A DNA stretch of 64,000 nucleotides from Mycobacterium xenopi (GTDB lineage: Bacteria > Actinomycetota > Actinomycetes > Mycobacteriales > Mycobacteriaceae), in contig NZ_AP022314.1 of assembly GCF_009936235.1 (NCBI RefSeq), forward strand, positions 2,790,001 through 2,854,000. The letters are read 5' to 3'. Position 1 is the stretch's first letter; each line of letters begins with the position of its first letter. The translations under genes were made by a program, and so were the position numbers. The notes under the pieces are model-generated. The model worked only from the letters and a program-made list of their open reading frames with translations, did no database searches and was not told the origin of the DNA. This document shows positions 1-11,521 of this stretch, piece after piece.

Positions 1-768
1 GCGACGTTGGCCGGTCACGGGGTCGACCTGGTGGTTTGGGGCGAAAGCAGCGTCGCCGTCGACCCCGCCAGCCATCCCGACGATATGCGGCAGCTGGCGG
101 ACCTTGCCCGGAGGGTAGGTGCGGACCTGCTCGTCAACGTCGACGCGCCCGCCCCGACCGGTGGAATCTACAAGTCGTCCGTGCTGATCGGACCGGACGG
201 GCCGGTGGGCGCCTACCGTAAGACCCGGCTGGTGCCGTTCGGCGAATATGTGCCGCTGCGCCCGCTGGTTGGGTGGCTCACCCGCCACACCAAGGCGGCC
301 AGTCAGGACCGGGGCCGGGGGCCGGGGCCGCAGGTGCTGCGCGCCGGCTCGCTGACGATCGGGCCATTGATCAGTTTCGAAGCCGTGTTTCCGGACCTGC
401 CCCGCCGCGAAGTGCAACTCGGCGCCCAATTGCTGGCATACCAGAGCTCGACGTCGACATTTCAGGGAACGTGGGCGCAGCCGCAGCTGGCCAGCGTGGT
501 CGCGGTCCGCGCCGCCGAAGTGGGCCACCCGGCGGTGCATGCCGGGCTATCCGGCGACAGTGCGGCGTTCGACGCGCGCGGCCGAACCCTGAGCTGGCGC
601 GGGTCGACGTACCGTGGCGTGCTCGTGGTCGACGTTCCGCTCGGCTCGCGCGCCACCGTGTACCAGCGGCTGGGCAAATGGGTGCTGGCCCTGGCGTTCT
701 CGGTCGTGGGGACCGCTTCGATCCTGGCTTTGCGGTCCCGACGGCGTCCGGACTACGGGGTAGTGTGA
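1..768 (+). CDS. Apolipoprotein N-acyltransferase-like protein, C-terminal part (5' end outside window)
   Basis: This is the nitrilase-fold half of an Lnt-like protein, which in its family transfers a third acyl chain to the N-terminal Cys of lipoproteins in the membrane. The frame is open at the left edge, so the N-terminal membrane helices lie outside. Visible family signatures are WGESS (catalytic Glu region), YRKTRLVPFGEYVP (catalytic Lys) and a final hydrophobic helix near the C-terminus. The position that should be the catalytic Cys (CYE in E. coli Lnt) reads S-F-E, with the Ser codon AGT at 373-375. By family knowledge this would prevent the usual thioester mechanism, so it may be an inactive or altered paralogue. 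The last 16 bases overlap the end of the convergent universal stress gene. Confidence 0.8.
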   Translation, partial: ATLAGHGVDLVVWGESSVAVDPASHPDDMRQLADLARRVGADLLVNVDAPAPTGGIYKSSVLIGPDGPVGAYRKTRLVPFGEYVPLRPLVGWLTRHTKAASQDRGRGPGPQVLRAGSLTIGPLISFEAVFPDLPRREVQLGAQLLAYQSSTSTFQGTWAQPQLASVVAVRAAEVGHPAVHAGLSGDSAAFDARGRTLSWRGSTYRGVLVVDVPLGSRATVYQRLGKWVLALAFSVVGTASILALRSRRRPDYGVV

Positions 769-1196
769 ACGATCAACACGTCGGTCTTGGCGCGCCGCGA
801 GACGTTGGCGGGCACCGAGCCCAGCAGCCGGCCGGCGATCGTGTTCAATCCGACGTTGCCGACCACCAGCAGGTCGGCGCCGACCTCCTCGGCAAGTCCG
901 ACCAGCGCGTCGACGGGGGCACCGACGACCGCCCGTTCTTCGATGTTCTGCGCACCGGCTGCCTTGGCCCGGTCGCGCGCCTCACGCAAGATCGCGTAGA
1001 TGGGTGCGGTTCCGGAGACCTTGTAGCTCTCGTCCTTCAAGACGTCGGCGGCCCGGGCATCCTCTGGTTGGGGCAAGTACGCCGACGCGATGATCAGCTT
1101 CGCGTCCGCGCCCGCGATGTGGCCTGCCCGGTCCACCGCGCGCAGCGAGGAGTCCGAGCCGTCGGTTCCCACCACCACGGTCTGATAGGCGCTCAT
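753..1196 (-). CDS. Universal stress protein, TB15.3 (Rv1636) type
   Basis: A 147-residue single-domain UspA-fold protein. It begins with the usual strand (VVVGTDGSDSS) and ends with the nucleotide-binding loop pattern G-x2-G-x9-G(S) in GNVGLNTIAGRLLGS, followed by the final strand VLIVHT. Its close M. tuberculosis counterpart Rv1636 is known to bind cAMP, which fits a neighbourhood rich in cyclases (an intact one at 44.1 kb and a relic at 18.6 kb). The start ATG is preceded by GGGAGGGTAA, a good ribosome site. The gene is single, divergent from the mannosyltransferase gene and overlaps the end of the lnt-like gene tail to tail. Confidence 0.92.
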   Translation of the reverse strand: MSAYQTVVVGTDGSDSSLRAVDRAGHIAGADAKLIIASAYLPQPEDARAADVLKDESYKVSGTAPIYAILREARDRAKAAGAQNIEERAVVGAPVDALVGLAEEVGADLLVVGNVGLNTIAGRLLGSVPANVSRRAKTDVLIVHTTP

Positions 1197-1506
1197 TTAC
1201 CCTCCCAGATGTCGGTTGCTACGCCAACCCAAGACAGTAACGCTTTGCCGCATGCGGATGGGTCCGATTTGCGACACGCTGGGGGCCCGCGCGGCCATCC
1301 CGGGCGAGGTGGCCGGGCCCGTTGCACTGAGCCGCACACCGGTAAAGCGATCCATGTGTTGCGGAAAACATTGTGGCACAACCTATTACAAGTTCACCAC
1401 CGCGGGGTTGCAGCCGGCAGCCTCGATATCGGCCGGTGCGGGTGATTCAGGCCCCGTCACCGGAGGTAATCAGGTTCACCACCCGAGCCCTAAAGTGACA
1501 ACCACC
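1197..1506. promoter_or_regulatory. Divergent intergenic region between the Usp and mannosyltransferase genes
   Basis: About 310 bases with no convincing gene. It must hold both promoters. The 10-base word GTTCACCACC occurs twice (about 1392-1401 and 1471-1480) on the side of the mannosyltransferase gene, the second copy some 25 bases before its start codon; no known operator was recognised. An open frame reads through here on the + strand but its composition is not coding-like and it precedes the conserved start. Confidence 0.4.
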
Positions 1507-3072
1507 ATGTCCGTGTCGACAGTCGCGCAGCCCGCCGAGGCGGCGGTCGCCGGCCCGCCGTTACGTCGCCCCCGTCCCGGCAGGCTGCTCGACCCGTTGT
1601 CGGTCGCGCTGCTGGCAGCCGTCGTCAGCGGCGCGGGTGCCAGTCGCCCGTCGCTGTGGTTCGACGAGGGGGCGACGATCTCGGCCGCCGCGAGCCGTTC
1701 CCTCTCGGAACTGTGGCGGCTGCTGGGCCGCATCGATGCCGTGCACGGCCTCTATTACCTGGTGATGCACGGCTGGTTCACGGTATTTCCGCCGACCGAG
1801 TTCTGGTCGCGCGTGCCGAGCTGTCTGGCCATCGGCGCCGCCGCGGCAGGTGTTGTGGTCTTCGCCAAGCAGTTTTGCCCGCGCACTACCGCGGTGTGCG
1901 CGGGTGTAGTGTTCGCAATCCTGCCGCGGACAACCTGGGCCGGTATCGAAGCGCGTTCCTATGCGTTTTCCGCGGCCGCCGCGGTCTGGCTGACCGTGCT
2001 GTTGGTCACCTCGGCACGGCGCAACCGGGCACGGTTGTGGCTCTTCTATGCGCTGGGGCTGACGCTATCGGTGCTGCTGCACGTCTACGAGGTGCTGTTG
2101 GTGCCGACCTACGCGGCGGTGCTGCCGATGATTACCCGCCGGAAAGCCGCCGTCACTTGGTGGGCAATCACTTCCGGCGCCGTGGTCGCTGCCTTGACCC
2201 CGTTCATGTTGTTCGCGCACGCCCAGCGGTATCAGGTGGCCTGGATCTTTCCGATCAACTGGCACAACGTCATCGACGTCACGCAGCACCAGTACTTCGA
2301 CAACAGTGTCCCGTTCGCGGTACTGGCGGCCGTCCTGATCGTCGCCGCGGTCACACTGCGGATCGCCAAGGGGCAGCGACCCGTTGGCAAGACGCGCGAG
2401 CTGCTGCTGATATGTGCGGCGTGGATGGCGATCCCCACCGCCGTCAGCCTGGCCTATTCGGCGATCAGCGAGCCGATGTATTATGCGCGCTACCTGTTCT
2501 TCACCGCGCCTGCTATGGCCGTCGTCCTGGCGGTGTGCATCGTCACGATCACCACGAATCCGCGGGCCGTCACGGCCATGTTGATCGGCCTCGCCCTCGC
2601 CGCGCTCCCGCATTACCTTTGGTCGCAACGCAGCCCGTTCGCCAAAGAAGGCTGGGACTACAGTCAGGTCGCCGACGTCGTCACTGCGCACGCAGCCCCC
2701 GGGGACTGTCTTCTGGTCGACAACACCGTGTTCTGGGCACCCGGACCGATCCGCGCACTGCTGGCCACCCGGCCGGCCGCTTTTCGACCGCTGGTAGACG
2801 TGGGACGTGGTGCCCGCGGACCCGACCGCGGCACCCTGTGGGACGGCCACGTCGCGGTGTGGCTGGTCATGGACAAGCTCAGCAAGTGCACCACCGTGTG
2901 GACCATCACCAATCACGACACGACACTGCCCGCCCATCAGACCGGGCGGTCGCTGCCTGCCGGGCCGGCATTCGGGCGGGCACCGGCGTATCAGTTTCCC
3001 CGCAAGCTCGGCTTCCGCATTGTCGAGCGCTGGCAACTGCACCGTACCCAGGTCCTCAAGTCGACGCGCTAA
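1507..3072 (+). CDS. capA: GT-C polyprenyl-phosphomannose-dependent mannosyltransferase (Rv1635c, LAM-capping type)
   Basis: A 521-residue polytopic membrane protein with about ten hydrophobic helices and, after the first helix, the acidic GT-C signature FDEG (Asp53-Glu54), the likely catalytic site on the outer face of the membrane. The soluble C-terminal third ends in a basic tail. The M. tuberculosis homologue Rv1635c adds the first mannose cap to lipoarabinomannan using decaprenyl-phosphomannose; the same role is inferred here. The frame is open further upstream to 1216, but I chose the ATG at 1507 because the family begins shortly before the first helix and the upstream stretch has no family resemblance. 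It converges on the MFS gene, with a hairpin between them. Confidence 0.82.
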   Translation: MSVSTVAQPAEAAVAGPPLRRPRPGRLLDPLSVALLAAVVSGAGASRPSLWFDEGATISAAASRSLSELWRLLGRIDAVHGLYYLVMHGWFTVFPPTEFWSRVPSCLAIGAAAAGVVVFAKQFCPRTTAVCAGVVFAILPRTTWAGIEARSYAFSAAAAVWLTVLLVTSARRNRARLWLFYALGLTLSVLLHVYEVLLVPTYAAVLPMITRRKAAVTWWAITSGAVVAALTPFMLFAHAQRYQVAWIFPINWHNVIDVTQHQYFDNSVPFAVLAAVLIVAAVTLRIAKGQRPVGKTRELLLICAAWMAIPTAVSLAYSAISEPMYYARYLFFTAPAMAVVLAVCIVTITTNPRAVTAMLIGLALAALPHYLWSQRSPFAKEGWDYSQVADVVTAHAAPGDCLLVDNTVFWAPGPIRALLATRPAAFRPLVDVGRGARGPDRGTLWDGHVAVWLVMDKLSKCTTVWTITNHDTTLPAHQTGRSLPAGPAFGRAPAYQFPRKLGFRIVERWQLHRTQVLKSTR

Positions 3073-3086
3073 TCGTATTGCGCGTC
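3063..3086. terminator. Hairpin between convergent capA-like and MFS genes
   Basis: GACGCGC (3063-3069) and GCGCGTC (3080-3086) form a perfect 7-base stem around a 10-base AT-rich loop. It overlaps the stop codon of the mannosyltransferase gene and precedes by 4 bases the end of the convergent MFS gene. There is no U tract, which is normal for mycobacterial terminators. Confidence 0.5.
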
Positions 3087-3090
3087 AACG

Positions 3091-4493
3091 TCACCGAGAG
3101 AGCAACTGACCGCGGGTGGCGCGGTAGGAAGCCACGACTCCCACCGCGGCCAGCGCCGTGAACACCGTGAACAACCAACGGGCCGACATGACGGCGCCCC
3201 CATGGGCCTCGTTGACCAGCACACCGGCCAGACCGGCGCCCACTGCCGCGGAGATCAACTGCACGATGTTGATCCCAGCGGCCGCCGCGCCGCTTTCGGC
3301 CGGGTCGTCCACGCAGCCCATCGCCCACGCCGACAAATGCGGCCAGGCGACACCGATCCCGGTCCCGGCGACCAGCAGGCCCGCCGCCCACACCGCGACC
3401 ATCCCGACCGGTGCGTCATCGGATTGGGTGAGCGCACCCAACGCCAACCCGACCGCCATCACCGCGGGTGCAGCCGTGACCACGCGCGCGATGAGGCGCG
3501 GGTTGCTCAGTGACGCGCTGAGCAGTTCGCTGACCGTCCAGCCGATGGCCAGCGCCGCACCGAGGAAGCCGGCCACCACCGGGCTCAGGTGCGCCAACCG
3601 TTGACCGAACAGCGGCACATAGGTGTCAACCATCGCCGTGGCGAGCAGCAACGCTTGGGTCAGGTAGATCCATTTCAACGGGCCCGGCCCAAATGCGCTG
3701 GGCGGCAACGCCGCTGCGGACAGCCGTCGGTCGACAGCGACAAACACCACCACCAGCAGCAGCGTGCCGCCCGCCAGCAGCGCCGCGGTCGCTGAGAGGT
3801 TGTGTGGCAGCTCGGCGACGCTGACCGCCAGCGCAGCAGTGCCCAGCAGCAACAGCGCCCACACCGGGATCCTGGTCGCACGAACCGCGCCGCGGTCGAG
3901 CCGGCCCGCTGCCAGTACTGCCGGCACCGCGACGGCGATCGCTGCTGTCAGCATGGCCACCGCGCCGAACGCCCAACGCCACAACCCGAATTGGGCGAAC
4001 AAACCCCCCATCGCGGGTCCTACCACCGTGGCGATCCCCCACGTCACCGACACCAGCGCTGAAGCTCTCGTCCAAAGCGCTTGCGGCAAAGCAGAATTGA
4101 TGACGGCGTAGCCGAGACCGGCAAGCAGGCCACCGGCTGCGCCCTGAAGGGTGCGACCCGCCAGCAGCACCTCCATGCTCGGCGCGGCAGCGCACACCAG
4201 GCTGCCGAGGCCGAACATTGCCACCCCCGCCAAGTAGGCCCAGCGTGCACCGACGCGCAGCAGCACCGCATTCACCGTGGTGGCCGAGACCACGGATCCG
4301 ACCAGATACAGCGTCGTCACCCAGGCGTAAAGCCGCTCGCCGCCGATGTCAGCGACCGTGCTGGGCAGCAGGCTGATCGTCAGGAACTCGTTGATGGCGT
4401 ACAGCGCCACACCGCCCGCCAGCAGCGTTGAGATCCCTAGATACCGGCGACCCAGCAGCGCACGCCAACTGCCGGTGGCGACAGCGGGCGAGC

Positions 4494-4497
<4 letters not shown>
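3091..4497 (-). CDS. Major facilitator superfamily efflux protein (Rv1634 type)
   Basis: A 468-residue protein made of regularly spaced hydrophobic helices, beginning with helix 1 around LLAGGVALYAINEFL. The size and sequence fit the drug:H+ antiporter MFS group; the M. tuberculosis homologue Rv1634 has been described as a fluoroquinolone exporter. Its substrate here cannot be read from sequence. The GTG start at 4497 overlaps the uvrB stop by four bases (GTGA), so it is probably translated as the second gene of a uvrB-MFS unit. Confidence 0.85.
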
Positions 4498-6662
<2,165 letters not shown>

Positions 6663-6710
6663 GCAGTCCAGATTAGGCGGGACCCCCGACATAACGTCCG
6701 ACGAACCGGT

Positions 6711-8732
6711 TTAGCCCTGGTGGCGGCTCCACACCCGGGTGGCCGGATCGCATTCGATGAGGTAGCCGTCGTCGGAAGTCGACATCGCGAACACCGGGAT
6801 GTCGGGCCGGTCGCAGGAGGATCCAGTCGCGTGCACTCCGGTCGTGATCGGAGCCTTGTCCCAGGTGTTGCCTTCGCACACCACCTGCTGGTTGGTGGTG
6901 GAGTCATAGCCGAGCTTGTCGGCGTCGGTGCAGATCCCGCCGAGCACCGGCGCCGACGACGCGGCGGCCGCAGCGCCCGCGGTGGCGGCCGCCGTCGCCG
7001 GGTCGGCCACGCTCACCGTCGGCGGCACATCGCCGACCCGGGTCGCGACCACGGGAATGCGAAGCACCGCGCCTTGCGCATCGCATTCATTGCTGCGCAC
7101 GGTTTCGGTCTGCATGCCGCGCAGTGCGCCGTCGGGTTGCGCGGCCAACGACAGCACGACAACCTCGGTTTGAGTCGACACGGCTGTTGCGCCGGGTGGT
7201 CGGCACTGCACCCGCTCCTGCTTGGGCACGGCCTGCCAGTATCCGTCGACGAAATGCAGCACGTCTGGCTGCCCGGCCCCGCTGGTGCCGGGCAGCTGGT
7301 GGCCGCCGTCGTCGAGCTGGGTGCCAGTGGCCGCGCATCCCGCAGTCGTGCACGACGACCGAAACGCCCACCAGCTGGCCGGGATGCCGGTGTGCCGGAC
7401 CGGAACACCGTTGGAGGTCCGCTTGTCGCGGTCGTAGTCCAACCGGTAGGTGCCGTCGAGCGTCGGCACCGCGGTCATCGGTGTGCTCGCGGCGGCCGAC
7501 GAGTTCAGCGCGGCTTCTTGCCCGGGCTTGCCGTGCTGCAGATGACGCAGCCCCCACCAGGTTGCCGCGACCCCGACCCCGACGGCGAACATCAGCGTGG
7601 CAGCCAACCGAAATCGTCGCGCCGCCGCGAATACTCGACCACGGCCGCGGTGCCCGCTATTCGCCGCGCGACGGCCGTTGCTCGGGGCGCTAGCGACCCG
7701 GTCGGTGAGTGCGGCCGCCAACGCCCGGCACCGGTCGAACCTCGCCTCAGGCTTTTTGGCCAACGCTTTGACGAAGACGTCGTCGAGGTGGGCCAAGTCA
7801 GGACGATAGTCGCTGAGCGTGGGCGGGTCAGCGTGCAGATGCTGACCGATCACGGCGATCGGGTTGGAGTCCCGATACGGCGGGACACCGGTCAGCAAGT
7901 GAAAAGCCGTGGCGGCCAAAGCATATTGGTCGGCCCGACCGTCGATGTTCGAACCGATCAACTGCTCGGGCGCCGCGTAGGCGACGGTGCCCACGGCGAC
8001 ATTGGTGGCTGTGATGCCGCTGATGTCACCGAGGTGACGAGCTACGCCGAAGTCTGCCAAAAGGATTCGGCGGTCCTCGCCGTCGGGATGGGTGAGCAGG
8101 ATGTTGGCGGGTTTCACATCCCGGTGCAGCAGCCCTCGATCGTGGGCGTAGTCGAGTGCGTCTGCTACCGCGCTGACGATCGCGCACACGTCGTCGGCCG
8201 GCATCCCGTTCGGGTAACGCTCCTTGACCAGCCGGGCGGCGTCGGTGCCCTCGACGTAGTCCATCGAAATCCACAGCTGCCCGTCGAACTCGCCACGATC
8301 ATGGACTCCGACAATGTGCGGATGCCAAAGCGTCGCAGCCAGATCGGCTTCCCGGCTGAATCGCTCGCGGAATTCACCATCGGCCGTCATCGCTTCGGCG
8401 AGGACCTTGAGCACGTCGCGACGCGGCAGCCTCGGGTGCTTCGCCAGATAGACCTCGGCCATCCCCCCGGCGCCCAGCGGGCGCAAGATCGTGTAACCGG
8501 CGAACGCCGTCCCGCTGGTGACGGCGCGGCGCTGGCCGGTGCTCTTCGCCGGGCAGCCCGAATCTGCGCCGGACGCGGGCCTGGGCAGCGGAATGCGGTG
8601 AAACAGGTAGGCAGCGACCAAAGAGGGCACCGATTGAAAACCGGCCCGCAGTGCCTGCCGGGCGCGTGACGGGCCCGTGCGGACTCGCCGGGTGATCTCC
8701 CATCGACTGGTGGCGCCAAGCATCTCGTCCAT
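6711..8732 (-). CDS. Transmembrane Ser/Thr protein kinase, PknF/PknJ type
   Basis: Kinase domain from about residue 73 to 340: glycine loop LGAGGMAEVY, catalytic loop HRDVKPAN, DFGVA, and the APEQ motif. A single membrane helix (about 370-395) precedes an extracellular domain with several Cys that resembles the sensor part of PknF and PknJ. The protein is 673 residues, longer than PknF (476), with a 70-residue N-terminal extension not seen in the family; no internal start just before the kinase domain was found (the Val there is GTC). It is divergent from an Rv1747-type FHA transporter; in M. tuberculosis PknF phosphorylates Rv1747, so the pair probably works the same way. uvrB follows on the same strand. 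Confidence 0.85.
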   Translation of the reverse strand: MDEMLGATSRWEITRRVRTGPSRARQALRAGFQSVPSLVAAYLFHRIPLPRPASGADSGCPAKSTGQRRAVTSGTAFAGYTILRPLGAGGMAEVYLAKHPRLPRRDVLKVLAEAMTADGEFRERFSREADLAATLWHPHIVGVHDRGEFDGQLWISMDYVEGTDAARLVKERYPNGMPADDVCAIVSAVADALDYAHDRGLLHRDVKPANILLTHPDGEDRRILLADFGVARHLGDISGITATNVAVGTVAYAAPEQLIGSNIDGRADQYALAATAFHLLTGVPPYRDSNPIAVIGQHLHADPPTLSDYRPDLAHLDDVFVKALAKKPEARFDRCRALAAALTDRVASAPSNGRRAANSGHRGRGRVFAAARRFRLAATLMFAVGVGVAATWWGLRHLQHGKPGQEAALNSSAAASTPMTAVPTLDGTYRLDYDRDKRTSNGVPVRHTGIPASWWAFRSSCTTAGCAATGTQLDDGGHQLPGTSGAGQPDVLHFVDGYWQAVPKQERVQCRPPGATAVSTQTEVVVLSLAAQPDGALRGMQTETVRSNECDAQGAVLRIPVVATRVGDVPPTVSVADPATAAATAGAAAAASSAPVLGGICTDADKLGYDSTTNQQVVCEGNTWDKAPITTGVHATGSSCDRPDIPVFAMSTSDDGYLIECDPATRVWSRHQG

Positions 8733-8965
8733 CTGCCGTTGCTGCCCCCTCCTCGGCAGTACGTGTGGGTGTTGCTGCGAGCCGACCCTTGGCGAAACCC
8801 ATCAGCCGCATGCGGCGGCCCTCGCATCATGCCTACAGATGCGCCCCGCGTGGGCCGATGCCACTTATGAAATAGCTATGAATTAGCGGGAATTCGGCAC
8901 TTGGAAACATAGCGAACGCACAGGTTCATTGCGATGCAGCTGGCTCGTCCCGCCCCGATACTGGT
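8733..8965. promoter_or_regulatory. Divergent control region between kinase and FHA-ABC exporter genes
   Basis: About 230 bases without a gene. It contains a perfect 12-base palindrome GCCGCATGCGGC (8805-8816) and, in a locally AT-rich patch, two 11-base direct repeats, TATGAAATAGC and TATGAATTAGC (8866-8887), head to tail. These are candidate binding sites, but no known regulator was recognised. Confidence 0.4.
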
Positions 8966-11440
8966 GTGGTGAGTCGAGCAGCCCCGCCCGCATTGACGAT
9001 TCGACCCGACGGGTCGCAACGCACTTTCACCGCAGGCCATGACGTGGTCGTGGGACGTGACGTGCGCGCGGATTTGCGCATCGCCGATCCCCGCATTTCG
9101 CGCGTGCATCTGATTTTGCGTTTCGATGACGGCCGTTGGGTGGCAATAGACAACGGCTCGGTGAACGGAACCTACCTCAACGGCTACCGGATTCCGGTGG
9201 TCGACATCCACGACGGGCAAAGCATCAACGTGGGAAACCCGGAGGGTCCACGGCTGACCTTCGAACTCGGCGGACACCGGCCCCGCAGGGGGTTGACGCC
9301 TTACCTTGACCCGCCGACCATCTCGTGGCACACACGTCCGGCACGCCCACCGGGCCCGCAGCCGCGCCGCCAGCCCACGCCGCTGCCGGCCGACGAGCGA
9401 ACCGTGGTCGACATCCCGTCACCGCGGTCGTCGGCTACCGAGCTGACCGTGGTGGACGCCGCATCGGCCCACGTGTCGAACCTCGCGACCCGGTTCGTCA
9501 ACTTCCTCTCGCATCGGTCGGTGCCGGCGAATTCCGTCGGCACCGCCACCATCGGTCGTGCCGACGACAACGACATCTTCATCCCCGACGTGTTGGCCTC
9601 GCGTCACCACGCCACGCTGGTCCCCACACCGCTGGGCACCGAGATCCGGGATCGCAGCATCAACGGAACGTTCGTCAACGGGACGCGGATCGGGTCGGCG
9701 ATCCTCGCCGAGGGCGACGTGGTCACGATCGGCAATGTCGACCTGGTGTTCACCGACGGCACTTTGGTGCACCGCACCGAGATGGCCACCCGCAGCGGCG
9801 GCCTGGAGGTTCGCGGGGTCAGGTTCAGCGTCGACGGGGGCAAACAGTTGCTCGACGACATCTCGCTGATCGCCCGCCCCGGCACGCTGACCGCCATCAT
9901 CGGCGGGTCCGGTGCAGGCAAGACCACGTTGGCCCGGCTGATCGCCGGCTATGCCCGCCCGAGCTCCGGCTCGGTGACCTTCGCGGGCCACGACATCCAC
10001 GCCGAATACGCGTCGCTACGCAGCCGAATCGGGATGGTGCCGCAAGACGACGTCGTGCACCGCCAGCTGACCGTGAGCAAGGCCCTGGGCTACGCCGCCG
10101 AGCTGCGGCTGCCGCCCGACACCAGCAAGACCGACCGCGGCCGGGTCGTCGCGCAAGTGCTCGACGAACTCGACCTGACCCAACATGCCGACACCCGGGT
10201 GGACAAGCTGTCCGGCGGTCAGCGCAAACGCGCCTCGGTGGCGCTGGAATTGCTGACCGGGCCGTCGCTTTTGATCCTCGACGAGCCGACCTCGGGGCTG
10301 GATCCAGCGCTCGACCACCAGGTCATGACGATGCTGCGCCAGCTGGCCGACGCCGGTCGGGTGGTGATCGTGGTGACGCACATGCTGAGCTACCTCGACG
10401 TGTGCGACCAGGTCCTGCTGGTGGCGCCGGGCGGCAAGACAGCGTTTTGCGGCCCGCCCGACCAGATCGGCCCGGCGATGGGAACCACCAACTGGGCCAA
10501 GATCTTCGCCAAAGTAGGCGCCGACCCCGACGAAGCGAACCGGCGTTTCCTCGCCCAGCGCCAACCACCACCGCCCGCAGCGCCCGGCAAACCAGCCGAG
10601 CTGGGCGAGCCGGTGCACACCAGCGTGTGGCGCCAGTTCCGCACGATCGCGCGCCGCCAAGTTCGGCTGGTGGTCGCCGACCGCGCCTACTTCGTGTTCT
10701 TGGCGCTGTTGCCGTTCATCCTGGGTGCGCTGTCGCTGACCGTGCCGGGCTCGAATGGATTCCATATCGCCGACCCCGGCAGCGACGCACCCGACGAGGC
10801 CGCGCAGATCCTGGTTTTGCTCAACATCGCCGCGGTGTTCATGGGCACGGCGTTGACGATTCGCGACCTGATCGGTGAGCGCGCCATCTTCCAGCGCGAA
10901 CAGGCGGTCGGCCTGTCGACGACGGCGTACCTGTTGGCCAAAACGGGTGTGTATTGCGTGTTCGCGATTGTGCAGTCGGTGATCGCCACCGCAATCGTGA
11001 TCGCCGGCAAGGGGGCGCCCACCCGCGGCCATGTTGTGCTAGGCAATCCCACGGTTGAGCTGTTCGGCACCGTCGCCGCAACATGTGTGGCGTCAGCGAT
11101 TCTGGGTTTGGTGCTGTCGGCGCTGGTGCGCTCCGGTGAGCAGATCATGCCGCTGCTGGTGGTGTCGATCATGGCCCAGCTGGTGCTCTCCGGAGGGCTG
11201 GTCCCGGTAACGGGACGACTGGTGCTCGATCAGCTGTCGTGGGCGATGCCCTCGCGGTGGGGATACGCCGCGGCGGCGTCGACGATCGACCTGCGGCAAC
11301 TGGTCCCGGGCGCGCTGATCCCCAAGGACCGGTTCTGGCTGCATACCCCGAAAGTCTGGTTGTTCGACGTGGCCATGCTGGCCGGGTTGTCGGTCTGCTA
11401 CGCCGGGTTTGTCCGGTGGAAAATCCGGCTGCACCGGTAG
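8966..11440 (+). CDS. FHA-domain ABC transporter, Rv1747 type
   Basis: An 824-residue protein with the Rv1747 layout: FHA domain 1 (about 10-85, with GRD..., SR.H and NGSVNGT), a proline-rich linker, FHA domain 2 (about 185-260, GRADDND, SRHH, SINGTFVNG), an ABC ATPase (Walker A GGSGAGKTT, signature LSGGQRKR, Walker B ILDEPTSG) and an ABC-2 type membrane domain with six helices in the last 270 residues. The M. tuberculosis homologue exports cell-wall lipoglycan components and is controlled by PknF phosphorylation of Thr residues in the linker. The linker here holds two similar Thr motifs, RTVVD and LTVVD, which are candidate phospho-sites. GTG start chosen because the FHA1 domain begins directly after it. 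Confidence 0.9.
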   Translation: MVSRAAPPALTIRPDGSQRTFTAGHDVVVGRDVRADLRIADPRISRVHLILRFDDGRWVAIDNGSVNGTYLNGYRIPVVDIHDGQSINVGNPEGPRLTFELGGHRPRRGLTPYLDPPTISWHTRPARPPGPQPRRQPTPLPADERTVVDIPSPRSSATELTVVDAASAHVSNLATRFVNFLSHRSVPANSVGTATIGRADDNDIFIPDVLASRHHATLVPTPLGTEIRDRSINGTFVNGTRIGSAILAEGDVVTIGNVDLVFTDGTLVHRTEMATRSGGLEVRGVRFSVDGGKQLLDDISLIARPGTLTAIIGGSGAGKTTLARLIAGYARPSSGSVTFAGHDIHAEYASLRSRIGMVPQDDVVHRQLTVSKALGYAAELRLPPDTSKTDRGRVVAQVLDELDLTQHADTRVDKLSGGQRKRASVALELLTGPSLLILDEPTSGLDPALDHQVMTMLRQLADAGRVVIVVTHMLSYLDVCDQVLLVAPGGKTAFCGPPDQIGPAMGTTNWAKIFAKVGADPDEANRRFLAQRQPPPPAAPGKPAELGEPVHTSVWRQFRTIARRQVRLVVADRAYFVFLALLPFILGALSLTVPGSNGFHIADPGSDAPDEAAQILVLLNIAAVFMGTALTIRDLIGERAIFQREQAVGLSTTAYLLAKTGVYCVFAIVQSVIATAIVIAGKGAPTRGHVVLGNPTVELFGTVAATCVASAILGLVLSALVRSGEQIMPLLVVSIMAQLVLSGGLVPVTGRLVLDQLSWAMPSRWGYAAAASTIDLRQLVPGALIPKDRFWLHTPKVWLFDVAMLAGLSVCYAGFVRWKIRLHR

Positions 11441-11521
11441 GGATAGGGTGACGTCATCCACCACCCCAAACACGAGACCTTTGACCTCGTCGCCCACACC
11501 AACACCGATCCGAAGGGCATC

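Noticed and set aside
1216..1506. Upstream extension of the mannosyltransferase frame
   Set aside because: No conserved content; the family N-terminus and first helix fit the ATG at 1507.
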